A DNA stretch of 64,000 nt from Noviherbaspirillum pedocola. GTDB lineage: Bacteria; Pseudomonadota; Gammaproteobacteria; Burkholderiales; Burkholderiaceae_D. Where the stretch lies: assembly GCF_016632335.1 (NCBI RefSeq), contig NZ_JAEPBG010000005.1, forward strand, positions 268,196 through 332,195, written 5' to 3'. Positions 1 to 8,254 of this stretch are shown here, piece by piece (position 1 is the stretch's first letter; the number at the start of each line of letters is the position of its first letter). The translations under genes were made by a program, and so were the position numbers. Under the pieces are notes generated by a model. That model had not been told where the DNA came from and searched no databases. It saw only the letters and a program-made list of their open reading frames with translations.

Positions 1-1
1 C

Positions 2-52
2 GGCCTGGGCATCCTTGGACTCGCGGCCATGCGCAGGAGCCGGCGGCACTAG
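2..52 (+). CDS. 3' end of a PEP-CTERM sorted protein (partial)
   Basis: Only the last 16 codons are in the window. In the frame starting at base 2 they read GLGILGLAAMRRSRRH and stop at TAG 50-52. A glycine/leucine-rich hydrophobic stretch followed by a basic tail is the usual end of a PEP-CTERM sorting signal, which is recognised by an exosortase and removed on export. The Pro-Glu-Pro part would lie upstream of the window. The match is to the tail only, so the protein itself cannot be named. Confidence 0.5.
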   Translation, partial: GLGILGLAAMRRSRRH

Positions 53-64
53 CAGTGCAGCGGC

Positions 65-98
65 AAAAAGGCGGCCGGGCATGACACCCTGCCGCTTT
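65..98 (+). terminator. Terminator-like hairpin after the PEP-CTERM gene
   Basis: An imperfect inverted repeat (GGCGGC ... GCCGC) is flanked by an A-run on the left and TTTTGTTTTC on the right, between the end of the upstream gene and the convergent SDR gene. The placement fits a shared intrinsic terminator, but the stem has a mismatch. Confidence 0.4.
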
Positions 99-117
99 TG
101 TTTTCGGAATATTTCGC

Positions 118-843
118 TCAGCCCAGGTCGCGCAGATCCACGACCGGCTGTTGCCCGAATTCACCGGACAGCGCATAGGAAACCAGGCGCTGTGCACAGG
201 CTTGCGGGCTGGCGAGCTGGCCATCCCGCTTCAGCGCTTCGAAACGCTCGCGCAATGGAAACCGGGCCGGATTGACGGTGCGGATTTCCGCCTGCATGTC
301 GGTATCGATCACGCCGGGCGCGAGGCTGCAGATCGCCAGGCCGGGCACCCCATCCGCCGCCGCGGCGCGCGCATGCTGGTCCAGCGCGGCCTTGGTCGCG
401 CAGTAAATGCTCCAGCCCGGGTAAGGATTGCGGGCCGCGCCGCTGGAGACATGCAGAATGCGCCGCTCGCGTCCCTGCGCCTCGGCGGCCAGGGCTGCCG
501 ACAGCATCAGCGGCGCCGCGACATTCAGATTGACCGCGCGTCCGATGTCGGCGGCATCCTGTATTTCCAGCGAGCCGACAGGGCCCAGCATGCCGGCGTT
601 ATTGATCAGCAGCACCCGCTCGGCGTCGCCGAGATAGCGTTCCAGCGCATCGCCGGCCAGCCACGCGCCCAGCGCCTCGAGGTCGGCCAGGTCGAGCATG
701 ACTTGCGACAGCGCGGGATCGGAGGCGCTCGTCGCATGCCGGGACAGCGCCAGCACCGGAACGTCGCGCGCCAGCAGCTCGTCAACGATGGCCGCGCCCA
801 AGCCGCGGCTGTGTCCGGTCACGATTGCCTTGATGTCGGCCAT
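118..843 (-). CDS. SDR-family short-chain oxidoreductase
   Basis: A short-chain dehydrogenase/reductase of 241 residues using NAD(P)H; the substrate is unknown. Visible are the Rossmann glycine motif TGHSRGLG near residue 10, NNAG in the middle, and the catalytic Tyr-x-x-x-Lys as YCATK, preceded by a serine stretch (HVSSGAA). The ATG at 843 is chosen because GGAAAGGAAGC precedes it closely and because the protein then begins directly at the cofactor fold; a longer frame reaching 921 would add 26 unlikely residues. It converges with the gene at the left edge. No neighbour suggests a pathway. Confidence 0.85.
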   Translation of the reverse strand: MADIKAIVTGHSRGLGAAIVDELLARDVPVLALSRHATSASDPALSQVMLDLADLEALGAWLAGDALERYLGDAERVLLINNAGMLGPVGSLEIQDAADIGRAVNLNVAAPLMLSAALAAEAQGRERRILHVSSGAARNPYPGWSIYCATKAALDQHARAAAADGVPGLAICSLAPGVIDTDMQAEIRTVNPARFPLRERFEALKRDGQLASPQACAQRLVSYALSGEFGQQPVVDLRDLG

Positions 844-937
844 GATGCTTCCTTTCCTTGTCTGGTTTGCCTGCGCATGACGCGCATTACGGGAGATGCC
901 ACGGGAGCCAAACGGCGCCACCAGGCTTGCTCCCCCT

Positions 938-1876
938 TCAAGCTTCCTCGAGCGCCTGCCGCGCCAGCGTCAGCGCGCCTTCATACGACTTCGCCGCGGC
1001 GATGAACAAGCCCTTGTGGCAGAACTGCGCATCGGCCACGCCGGTCACGCGCTGCAAGTCCTCTTCGCGCAGACCGCCCCAGGCGGCCGGCAGATCGCGT
1101 CTGGCATCGAAGCCTTCGCTCGCCGCCGGCACGGTATGCAGCATGTAGCGGTCTTCGGCGAGGTTGCGGCTGATGACGAACAGCACATCGGGCATTTCCC
1201 TGCGCACCAGCGTGCTCCATGGCAGCGCGCTATTGGGCAGCAGCAGCAGGCGGCCACCTTCGAGGCGCTCGCCGGCGAGCACCTGCGCCGCCGCGAGCAT
1301 CGCGCCGACGCGGTATTTCACGTTGTTGATGATGATGTCGGCGATCATTGCCATCGCGCGCCGAAAGCGCGCCAGCCGCATTGCCTCCGCCGCCTCCGGG
1401 CTGCCGGCGGCGGCTTCTTCCATCCAGTTCGGGTTGAAACCGGACACCACGGCGGACAGGCCGTAACCGCCGGGCGCATTGCGCGCCGCGCCGGTGTCAG
1501 CCATGTCGAGGTATTGCACCAGGTCGCCATCGATGCCCCAGGCGATTTCCTGCGCCTGGGTTTCGGTCAAAGCATGTCCCAGATGCTGGTGCGCGATCAG
1601 ACTGACGCAGCGCGCGCCATAGGTCTTCCACACCAGTCCGGCGCTGGCATACACCACGCCATTGCCGCGGGCGCCTTCGAAATCCTTCTGGTGATGATCG
1701 AAACGACCGGTTTCCGGATCCCATATGCCGCCGACATCCACCGCGAAATCCGCGGCGGCAATGCGCGCGCTATCGCGGGTGCGGATGAGGTCGGCGCCGG
1801 GAAAGACCATGTCGAGCACCGCGACGGCCCAGACGTCGTCGGCGTGGAATTTTCCGGAGTGGGTGGCAATGAGCAT
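938..1876 (-). CDS. MYG1 family protein (DHH-like nuclease/hydrolase fold)
   Basis: A member of the MYG1/UPF0160 family, metal-dependent hydrolases of the DHH superfamily; the eukaryotic MYG1 is reported to be a 3'-5' RNA exonuclease, but the bacterial role is unsettled. The N-terminus ATHSGKFHADDVWA, then a DVGGIWDP segment and FDHHQKDFEG (the DHH-like metal-binding motif, around residue 65), are diagnostic. ATG 1876 starts the protein at the conserved motif; a GTG at 1894 is the alternative. Length (312 residues) fits the bacterial family. It stands alone on the minus strand. Confidence 0.85.
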   Translation of the reverse strand: MLIATHSGKFHADDVWAVAVLDMVFPGADLIRTRDSARIAAADFAVDVGGIWDPETGRFDHHQKDFEGARGNGVVYASAGLVWKTYGARCVSLIAHQHLGHALTETQAQEIAWGIDGDLVQYLDMADTGAARNAPGGYGLSAVVSGFNPNWMEEAAAGSPEAAEAMRLARFRRAMAMIADIIINNVKYRVGAMLAAAQVLAGERLEGGRLLLLPNSALPWSTLVRREMPDVLFVISRNLAEDRYMLHTVPAASEGFDARRDLPAAWGGLREEDLQRVTGVADAQFCHKGLFIAAAKSYEGALTLARQALEEA

Positions 1877-2042
1877 GTCGTGAAGGGGGCGCACAGCGCC
1901 GGGCGTCGGGAGGGCTGGCTATTCTACGGCATCCATGCCGGCATCACCGGATGTTCGCGCAATGCTACAAATTTCATTACGGCTTAGAATCATGCCGTTT
2001 GCAATGTAACGGGGCGGCGCGCGCGTCCGCCCGGAGATCACC

Positions 2043-2231
2043 ATGAAACTCACCGCAGCAATTCTTCTCGCCACGCTGTGCGCGGCCTGCAGCACCATCG
2101 GCACCCAACCCTATCGTCCCACCGACACCACCGCTTCCACGCGCGACGGCGCGGTCGAAGGCCCGAACGCGCGCAGCCTGCAGCGCATGTTCAACAAGGA
2201 CGGCAGCCTCGGCATTTACTGGGGCACCTGA
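2043..2231 (+). CDS. Small secreted or lipoprotein-like protein, unknown
   Basis: A 62-residue protein beginning with a short positively charged and hydrophobic segment (MKLTAAILLATLCAAC). The Cys at position 16 could be lipidated, although the residues before it fit a lipobox only loosely. The rest is hydrophilic and ends SLGIYWGT. CCCGGAGATC precedes the ATG and is a usable ribosome binding site. I do not recognise the family. The next gene in the same direction starts 32 bp downstream. Confidence 0.6.
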   Translation: MKLTAAILLATLCAACSTIGTQPYRPTDTTASTRDGAVEGPNARSLQRMFNKDGSLGIYWGT

Positions 2232-2263
2232 ACCGGCGCACCGCCCCCATCTACCGTCCCCTC

Positions 2264-2662
2264 ATGAACCTGCGCCGCAGCCGCCGCCTGATTGCCTGGA
2301 TTGCCTGCCTGGCGATCCTGGCGGCCGGGTTCATGCCCAGTCTGACCTATGCGCTCGCGGCACAAGGCAGCGCGCATGCGGCCGGTCCGTCCGCGCAAAC
2401 TGCCCATCCCGAGGAGCACGAATTTTGCGGCGAAGAGGCCGCGCCTGAAACCAAGCACGCCCCATCGCACCAGCTTCATCATGGCGCGCATTGTCCGTTC
2501 TGCCTGCTGCACCTGGACGCGGTCGCACCGCCGCCTTGTGCCGCCGACGTCGCTCCCGTTGCAGCCTTGCCCCGCCTGCTGCCGCCGGCCTTTCTGCACG
2601 CCCGCGTCAGCAGCACGGTCTGGCTTGCGGCGCAACCGCGCGCCCCGCCCAGTTCGCTCTGA
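2264..2662 (+). CDS. DUF2946-like protein, His/Cys-rich
   Basis: A 132-residue exported or membrane-anchored protein. An N-terminal hydrophobic segment (RLIAWIACLAILAAGFMPSL) is followed by a His-rich stretch (HAPSHQLHHGAH) and the motif CPFC, the hallmark of the DUF2946 family, which commonly sits in front of TonB-dependent receptors in copper-related clusters of proteobacteria. ATG 2264 is chosen because the frame upstream of it overlaps the preceding gene and has no signal peptide. The TonB receptor begins 105 bp downstream. Metal binding is inferred from the CPFC and His residues. Confidence 0.7.
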   Translation: MNLRRSRRLIAWIACLAILAAGFMPSLTYALAAQGSAHAAGPSAQTAHPEEHEFCGEEAAPETKHAPSHQLHHGAHCPFCLLHLDAVAPPPCAADVAPVAALPRLLPPAFLHARVSSTVWLAAQPRAPPSSL

Positions 2663-2767
2663 CTTTTCTCGCGTTCCGTTCGCAACGGAACACCATGGGC
2701 GCGCCAGCCTCTGGCGCGTCGGCTCGGCCGCGTCCACAACGCGGCCTCACGCACAGAGAAAGCCAAC

Positions 2768-5086
2768 ATGCGAAAAGCCATTCACCATCGGGTGCGGCAA
2801 CCGGGCGTTGCCGCGCTTCTGGCCTGCTTCGGTCTGCCCGCCCTGGCCGCCGAATCGACGCTGCCCACGGTTAGCGTCGAAGGCGAGCGCTCGATCGCCG
2901 AGCGGCGCGACCTGCCGCACACCGTGGAAAGCGTCACCGCGCCCGAACTGGCGCAGCGCGTCAATGCCATGACTGCCGAAGATGCCGTCAAATACCTGCC
3001 CAGCGTGCTGGTGCGGCGCCGCTTCATCGGCGATACCCAGGCGCCGCTGGCCACCCGCACTACCGGCATCAATGCCGGCGCGCGCACGCTGATCTATGTC
3101 GACGGCATCCTGCTCTCCACGCTGATCAACAACAATAACCAGAACGGCTCGCCGCAGTGGTTCATGGTGTCGCCCGAGGAAATCGCGCGCGCCGACATGC
3201 TCTACGGGCCCTTCGCCGCCGCCTATCCCGGCAATTCCTATGGCGGCGTGCTCAACATCGAGACGCGCATGCCGAAAGCCTTTGAAGCCGGAGCGGGCAT
3301 CAGCAGCTCGCTGCAGCGCTTCAGCCAGTACGGCACCGACAACGATTACCCGGCCACGCAAACCCATGCGTATCTCGGCAACCGCCATGGCGCGCTGTCC
3401 TGGCGGCTGACGCTTGATCACCTGAACGCGTTCAGCCAGCCGCTGACGTACCTGACGCTGAAGCCTTCCGGCGCAGCCGTGCCGGGCGCGCCCACCGTGG
3501 CCGGCGGCTATGCCGACCGCGATCGCAGCGGCGCGCCTATCCTGGTCGCTGGCGCCGGCAATCTGACGCACACCGTGCAGGACAGCGCGAAATTGCGCCT
3601 GGCCTACGATGTGACGCCGTCGCTCACCGCCGCCTATACCCTGGGCTACTGGCGCAACGACGCGACCGCCACGCCGCAAAGCTACCTGTCGGCCAACGGC
3701 GCGCCCTATTACGGCGGCAGCGGCAATGCCGCCATCGGCGGCAATGCCTACAGCGCCCCAGCCATCGGCAAACTGTTCTCCGCCAATACCGTGCAGCAGG
3801 AGCGCTGGATGCAGGGCCTGACGCTGAAGAGCCGCAGGGACGGCCCGTGGAACTGGGAAGTGGCGGCCACGAGCTTCCGCTACCGCGACGACCTGACGCG
3901 CACCTCGACCGGCGCGTTTCCCGCGGCCGCCGTCGGCGGTCCCGGCACCATCGCCGACGCCAGCGGCACCGGCTGGAACACCTGGGATGCGATCGGCCAC
4001 TGGAAGGCGCCGCACGGCGCGCACCGCGTCAGCTTCGGCGCGCACCTGGATCGCTATGCGCTTGCCAGTCCGGTCTACAACACCGCGGACTGGATCGCCG
4101 GCGCCAATGGCACGCCGAACGCCGATTCGCGCGGCGCCACCCGCACCACGGCGCTGTGGGCGCAAGATGCCTGGCGCATTGCGCCGACACTGACGGCCAC
4201 CGTTGGCGCACGCCAGGAATGGTGGCGAGCCTACGACGGCTACAACCTGTCGACCACCAGCAATGCCTCGTTCCCGGTCAATCAGCCCGAGCAGTCGCGT
4301 AGCGCGTTCTCGCCCAAGCTGTCTCTCTCCTGGCAAGCCAATACGCTGTGGAACCTGACCGGCTCCTTCGGCCGCGCGGTGCGTTTTCCCACGGTCGGCG
4401 AGCTGTATCAGAACATCAGCACCGGCACCACCTTCACCCAGGCCGACCCGAACCTGCGCCCGGAAACCGTGCTCTCGGGCGAACTGGCATTGACGCGCGA
4501 AACCGAGTCGGGCCGGCTTCGTGCGTCGCTGTTCCAGGAGCGGGTGTCCGATGCGCTGATCTCGCAGACATCCACCCTGCCCGGCTATCCCCTACCGGTG
4601 TCCTTCGTACAGAACGTGGACCGCACCCGTCAGCGCGGCATCGAAGTCGCGGGCAACTGGCGCGATCTGCCGCTGCGCGGCCTTGAGCTCGGCGGCAGCA
4701 TCACCTATGTGAACGCCACCATCCTGGAAAACGGCAGCTATGTGCCCAGCGCGCCGGGCGCCACCTCAGTGGGCAAGCGCACGCCCTACGTGCCGAAATG
4801 GCGTGCCACTGCACTGGCAACCTGGCGGCCCGACGAGCGCTGGGCCTGGACCGTGGCGGCCCGCTACAGCAGTCGTCAGTACGCAACCGTTGACAACACC
4901 GACATCAATCCCGCGACCTACCAGGGCTTCGAAGGCTACGCGGTGATCGATACCCGGGTGCAGTACCGCGTCGATGCCCATTGGCAGCTTGCCGCGGGCA
5001 TCGACAACCTCAACAACCGGAGCTATTTCCTGTTCCATCCTTTCCCGGAACGCACCCTGTATGCCGAAGCGAAATATGCCTACTGA
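2768..5086 (+). CDS. TonB-dependent outer-membrane receptor
   Basis: A 772-residue receptor for energised uptake of a metal or metal-chelate across the outer membrane. There is a signal peptide to about residue 27 (ending LPALAA), a TonB-box-like PTVSVEGE, a plug domain to about residue 190 (AEDAVKYLPSV, then RTLIYVDGILL, then YGPFAAAYPGNSYGGVLNI), and a long 22-strand barrel region rich in alternating aromatic residues that ends YAEAKYAY with a C-terminal Tyr. Position between a DUF2946 protein and a BNR/thioredoxin pair suggests a copper-related or chelate substrate; this is context only. Siderophore import cannot be excluded. Confidence 0.9.
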   Translation: MRKAIHHRVRQPGVAALLACFGLPALAAESTLPTVSVEGERSIAERRDLPHTVESVTAPELAQRVNAMTAEDAVKYLPSVLVRRRFIGDTQAPLATRTTGINAGARTLIYVDGILLSTLINNNNQNGSPQWFMVSPEEIARADMLYGPFAAAYPGNSYGGVLNIETRMPKAFEAGAGISSSLQRFSQYGTDNDYPATQTHAYLGNRHGALSWRLTLDHLNAFSQPLTYLTLKPSGAAVPGAPTVAGGYADRDRSGAPILVAGAGNLTHTVQDSAKLRLAYDVTPSLTAAYTLGYWRNDATATPQSYLSANGAPYYGGSGNAAIGGNAYSAPAIGKLFSANTVQQERWMQGLTLKSRRDGPWNWEVAATSFRYRDDLTRTSTGAFPAAAVGGPGTIADASGTGWNTWDAIGHWKAPHGAHRVSFGAHLDRYALASPVYNTADWIAGANGTPNADSRGATRTTALWAQDAWRIAPTLTATVGARQEWWRAYDGYNLSTTSNASFPVNQPEQSRSAFSPKLSLSWQANTLWNLTGSFGRAVRFPTVGELYQNISTGTTFTQADPNLRPETVLSGELALTRETESGRLRASLFQERVSDALISQTSTLPGYPLPVSFVQNVDRTRQRGIEVAGNWRDLPLRGLELGGSITYVNATILENGSYVPSAPGATSVGKRTPYVPKWRATALATWRPDERWAWTVAARYSSRQYATVDNTDINPATYQGFEGYAVIDTRVQYRVDAHWQLAAGIDNLNNRSYFLFHPFPERTLYAEAKYAY

Positions 5087-5093
5087 GCCCGCC

Positions 5094-6320
5094 ATGAAAA
5101 CCTGTGAACCTCTCCTGCCCGGCCGGCGCCGCGTGCTGGCCATGCTCGCCGCGACAGCGCTTCCGTCCAGCATCCTGCATGCCGCACCCGAGCATACCGG
5201 CCGCCATGCCCACGGCGGCGCGCAATACGGCACCGGCGCGGCCGTCGATGCCGATGGCCGCCTGTGGGCGGTCTATCGCGATGTCGACAACGGGGCGACC
5301 AACCTGATGCTGCGCATCTCCGACGACCTCGGCCGCAGCTGGAGCGCGCCACGCGCGCTGCTGGCCGCGCCCGAGCCGATTGCGGCTGGCGGCGATGCGC
5401 GCCCGCAGATCGCGTTCGGCCCGCATGGCGAGATCCATGTCATCTACGTGATGCCGATCGCGCCGCCACACATCGGCGAGATCCGCTATCTGCGCTCGAC
5501 CGATGGCGGCCGCAGCTTCAGCGCGCCGATCACGGTGCATGCCGACCGGCAGCGGGTAACGCATGGCTTCGCTTCGTTGCTGGTCGACGGCCGCGGCCGC
5601 GTCATCGTTGCCTGGATCGACGGCCGCGACGCCGCCGCGGCGAAGGCGAAAGGCACGCCCTATGCCGGCTCGGCCGTGTATTACGCCGTCTCCCGCGACC
5701 ATGGCGCGCGCTTCGACCCGGAAATCGCCCTGGCAGAACACAGCTGCGAATGCTGCCGCATCGCACTGGCATGCGACGCTTCCGGCCGCGCGGTCGCCCT
5801 GTGGCGGCATGTGTTCGATGCCGACCTGCGCGACCATGCGCTGGCGACCATCCCGGATAGCGGGTCGGCGCACATGGCACGCGCAAGCTTTGACGACTGG
5901 CATGTCGATGCCTGCCCGCATCACGGCCCGGCGCTGGCTTATACCGATGACGGCACGCGGCACCAGGTCTGGTTCAACGGCCGCGAAGACACGGGCGGGC
6001 TGATGTACGCAGCGCTGCGATCGAAGGGCGGCACGCTGAAGCCGCAGCGTCTCGGCGCCGCGGACGCCGCGCATGGCGATGTCGCAACCCATGGCCGCAC
6101 GGTGGCGATCGCATGGAAGGAACTCGACGGCGACGGTACCGCAATCCGCGGCCGCGTTTCGCGCGACGGCGGCGCGGTCTGGCGCGACCTGACGCTGGCG
6201 CGCACCGCCGGCGATTCAGACCAGCCGCGCCTGGTTGCGGGCTCTCGGGGCATCGTGCTGGTATGGCGCACGCAGCGCGAAGGCTTGCGCAGCGTTGCCT
6301 TCGACGAGGCTGCGAAATGA
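5094..6320 (+). CDS. Exported BNR-repeat (sialidase-fold) protein with CECC motif
   Basis: A 408-residue beta-propeller protein of the exo-alpha-sialidase-like superfamily. Four Asp-box-like repeats are visible (SDDLGRSW, STDGGRSF, SRDHGARF, SRDGGAVW). The N-terminus (GRRRVLAMLAATALPSS) resembles a Tat or Sec signal. The segment HSCECCRIA, around residue 217, is Cys-rich and unlike a glycosidase active site, so true sialidase activity is doubtful; metal or disulfide chemistry is equally possible. The ATG lies 7 bp after the receptor stop, and its own TGA overlaps the next start (ATGA), so the three are probably one transcript. Confidence 0.75.
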   Translation: MKTCEPLLPGRRRVLAMLAATALPSSILHAAPEHTGRHAHGGAQYGTGAAVDADGRLWAVYRDVDNGATNLMLRISDDLGRSWSAPRALLAAPEPIAAGGDARPQIAFGPHGEIHVIYVMPIAPPHIGEIRYLRSTDGGRSFSAPITVHADRQRVTHGFASLLVDGRGRVIVAWIDGRDAAAAKAKGTPYAGSAVYYAVSRDHGARFDPEIALAEHSCECCRIALACDASGRAVALWRHVFDADLRDHALATIPDSGSAHMARASFDDWHVDACPHHGPALAYTDDGTRHQVWFNGREDTGGLMYAALRSKGGTLKPQRLGAADAAHGDVATHGRTVAIAWKELDGDGTAIRGRVSRDGGAVWRDLTLARTAGDSDQPRLVAGSRGIVLVWRTQREGLRSVAFDEAAK

Positions 6321-6817
6321 GGCGCATGACACTCCTGCTCCGCTGCCGGACGCTGCTGCTGTTGTTGTGCATGAGCGCCCTGCTCGCGCGCAGCGCGGCG
6401 GCGGCGGAAGCGGTGCATACCTTTGAAGCCGACAGCATGGCGCGCATCATCGCTTCGCATGCCGGCAAGCCTTTCGTCGTGATGGTGTGGTCGCTTGACT
6501 GCGAATACTGCGCCGCGAGCTTTGCGACGCTGGCGCAACTGAAGCGAGATAAACGCCTTGCGGTCGTCACCATTGCCACCGACCGTGCCGACGATCCGGA
6601 CAGCGTGGCTGCGATCCGGGCCAAGCTCGCCGCGTCTTCCCTCTCCACTGAAACCTGGGCCTTCGGCGATGCGCCGCCGGAACGCTTGCGGCATGCGATC
6701 GATGCGCGCTGGCGCGGCGAAATGCCGCGCAGCTACTGGTACGGCGCGGATGGCGCGATGCGCTCGCATTCCGGCGTGATCAATGGCAGCGTTGCAGAAC
6801 GGATGATGCCGCAATAA
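6317..6817 (+). CDS. Thioredoxin-fold periplasmic protein (TlpA/redoxin-like)
   Basis: A 166-residue protein with a signal peptide (TLLLLLCMSALLARSAAA) and a thioredoxin-like domain with the redox motif CEYC in WSLDCEYCAAS, around residue 55. It overlaps the BNR gene by the ATGA at 6317-6320, so translation is probably coupled. A periplasmic dithiol protein next to a Cys-rich BNR protein, a CPFC protein and an outer-membrane receptor suggests thiol maintenance during metal, perhaps copper, handling. The cis-proline is present in the segment MPRSYWYG. Confidence 0.8.
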   Translation: MRRMTLLLRCRTLLLLLCMSALLARSAAAAEAVHTFEADSMARIIASHAGKPFVVMVWSLDCEYCAASFATLAQLKRDKRLAVVTIATDRADDPDSVAAIRAKLAASSLSTETWAFGDAPPERLRHAIDARWRGEMPRSYWYGADGAMRSHSGVINGSVAERMMPQ

Positions 6818-6840
6818 ACGTCGAAAGGCTTTCCCATGAT

Positions 6841-6923
6841 GCGTAGGTTGGGCTGACGAAGGAAGCCCAACGTGCTTGCGGACCGCAGGCGCTCAATGTT
6901 GGGCTTGCCAGCCCAACCTACGC
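6841..6923. repeat. REP-like composite palindrome, copy 1
   Basis: An 83-bp element with a 15-bp perfect outer inverted repeat (GCGTAGGTTGGGCTG at 6841-6855, its complement at 6909-6923) enclosing an inner 9-bp inverted repeat (AAGCCCAAC 6863-6871, GTTGGGCTT 6898-6906). It lies between two convergent genes. A second element with the same plan and the same GCGTAGG ends is at 53697-53764. Confidence 0.8.
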
Positions 6924-6937
6924 ATTTCGGGGAATCT

Positions 6938-7564
6938 TTACCTGCCCCAGATCAGCTTCAACCCCAGGCCCACGAACACCATCCCCGCCGCTCGATCCAG
7001 CCATAGCCCGGCACGCGGCCGGCGGTTGAGCCAGGCGCCGATGCTGCCGGCAAAGAACCCAAGCAAGCCGAACAGGAACGCCGCCTGCAGCGTGAAGATC
7101 AGACCAAGCTGGGCCGTCTGCCACGGCACGTCACCGCGCTGTGCCACAACAAACTGCGGCAGGAAGGATAGAAAGAACAGCGCCACTTTGGGATTGATCG
7201 CGTTGGCTACCAGACCGCGCGCAAACAGCCGCGGCAGCGGCACATCCGGCCCATCGAGCGCGACGGCCTTCGCGCCGCCGCCGCTGCGCAGCGCGCCTAT
7301 GCCCATCCACACCAGGTACAGTCCGCCGGCGATGCGCAGCGCCCCAAACGCCAACGGCGATGCGGCAATCAGGCCGCTGATGCCCAGCGCCGCCAGCACC
7401 GTATGCGAAAGGCAGCCGAAAGCGCATCCCAGGCCGAAGGCGATACCGCGCGCGCGGCCACGTGCCATGCCGAAGCCGAGCACCATCAGGTTGTCGGGAC
7501 CGGGGGAAATCGTGATCAGCATTGCTGCGGCAAGGAAAGCGAGGGCTTGGTCGGCGGTGAGCAT
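6938..7564 (-). CDS. LysE family amino-acid/metabolite exporter
   Basis: A 208-residue inner-membrane exporter of the LysE/RhtB family. The conserved N-terminal ISPGPDNLMV (near residue 22), a Gly-rich second helix and about six hydrophobic segments are visible, with NPKVALFFLSFLPQF in the middle, another signature of the family. ATG 7564 is chosen because it gives the usual family length and N-terminus; upstream codons to 7666 overlap no known family sequence. The exported substrate cannot be told from sequence. Confidence 0.9.
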   Translation of the reverse strand: MLTADQALAFLAAAMLITISPGPDNLMVLGFGMARGRARGIAFGLGCAFGCLSHTVLAALGISGLIAASPLAFGALRIAGGLYLVWMGIGALRSGGGAKAVALDGPDVPLPRLFARGLVANAINPKVALFFLSFLPQFVVAQRGDVPWQTAQLGLIFTLQAAFLFGLLGFFAGSIGAWLNRRPRAGLWLDRAAGMVFVGLGLKLIWGR

Positions 7565-7745
7565 GATTGGCTGGGTGGTGAATGCGCGGCACCGGATTAT
7601 AGCGGCGCGGCGCATCGCCTCCGTCAGGCAGCCATCGCCAACGGTCGAGCACGACAACAGGTTCACCGCGCGACGCTACGCAATCTCACCTTGCGCGGCG
7701 GACCTCAGCTCCTACACTGGTGGTCTCGAATGCACAGGAGTTCTC

Positions 7746-8228
7746 ATGGCCTCGATCGACATGCAGCACAGGAAAGGCATTTCCACGATGGACAATCCGA
7801 TCGGCTCATTGACCGCCGATCACGACTTTGTCCGGCAACTCTTCAGCAGCTATCGCGGCACGGGCGACATGCGCGTGAAACAGGAAGCGGCGCAGCGGGC
7901 AATGATGCTGGTCGAGATGCACACCGACCTGGAAGAACAGGTGTTCTATCCGGCAGTGCGGCAGATCGATCCAGGTCTGGTGCAACATTCACTGGAAGAA
8001 CATCGCGAAGCGAAGAGCCTGATGAGCCAGCTCAAGGGCATGCAGCCCAACGATGCGCAATTCGATCGCATCTTCCTGCAGTTCGCCAGCGCTGTTGAAG
8101 AGCATCTGAACGACGAGGAACAGAAGCTGTTCCCGGAAGTGCAAGGCGCGGGACTGAACATGAAGGAGCTCGGCGCGAAGATGCAGACCTATGAAGGCAA
8201 CAAGGTGCATGAAGCGGCGAGCCACTAG
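7746..8228 (+). CDS. Hemerythrin HHE-domain protein
   Basis: A 160-residue all-helical diiron protein. The expected ligands can be seen as DHDFV, EMHTDLEEQVFYP, SLEEHREA and EEHLNDEEQKLFPEV, that is, the H...HxxxE...H...HxxxE pattern of cytoplasmic HHE domains thought to bind oxygen or nitric oxide, or to store or sense iron. ATG 7746 follows CACAGGAGTTCTC, a strong ribosome binding site; an internal ATG at 7788 would still retain the domain. Single gene, transcribed away from the LysE gene. Confidence 0.88.
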   Translation: MASIDMQHRKGISTMDNPIGSLTADHDFVRQLFSSYRGTGDMRVKQEAAQRAMMLVEMHTDLEEQVFYPAVRQIDPGLVQHSLEEHREAKSLMSQLKGMQPNDAQFDRIFLQFASAVEEHLNDEEQKLFPEVQGAGLNMKELGAKMQTYEGNKVHEAASH

Positions 8229-8254
8229 TTGAAGCGCTGCGAATACGAGCACAG

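Noticed and set aside
2747..4336. 529-codon minus-strand frame opposite the TonB receptor
   Set aside because: Shadow of the receptor, low-complexity translation.
5094..6320. True sialidase/neuraminidase function
   Set aside because: Asp-boxes show the propeller fold, but no arginine triad or Tyr/Glu pair could be placed, and the Cys cluster and neighbours point elsewhere.
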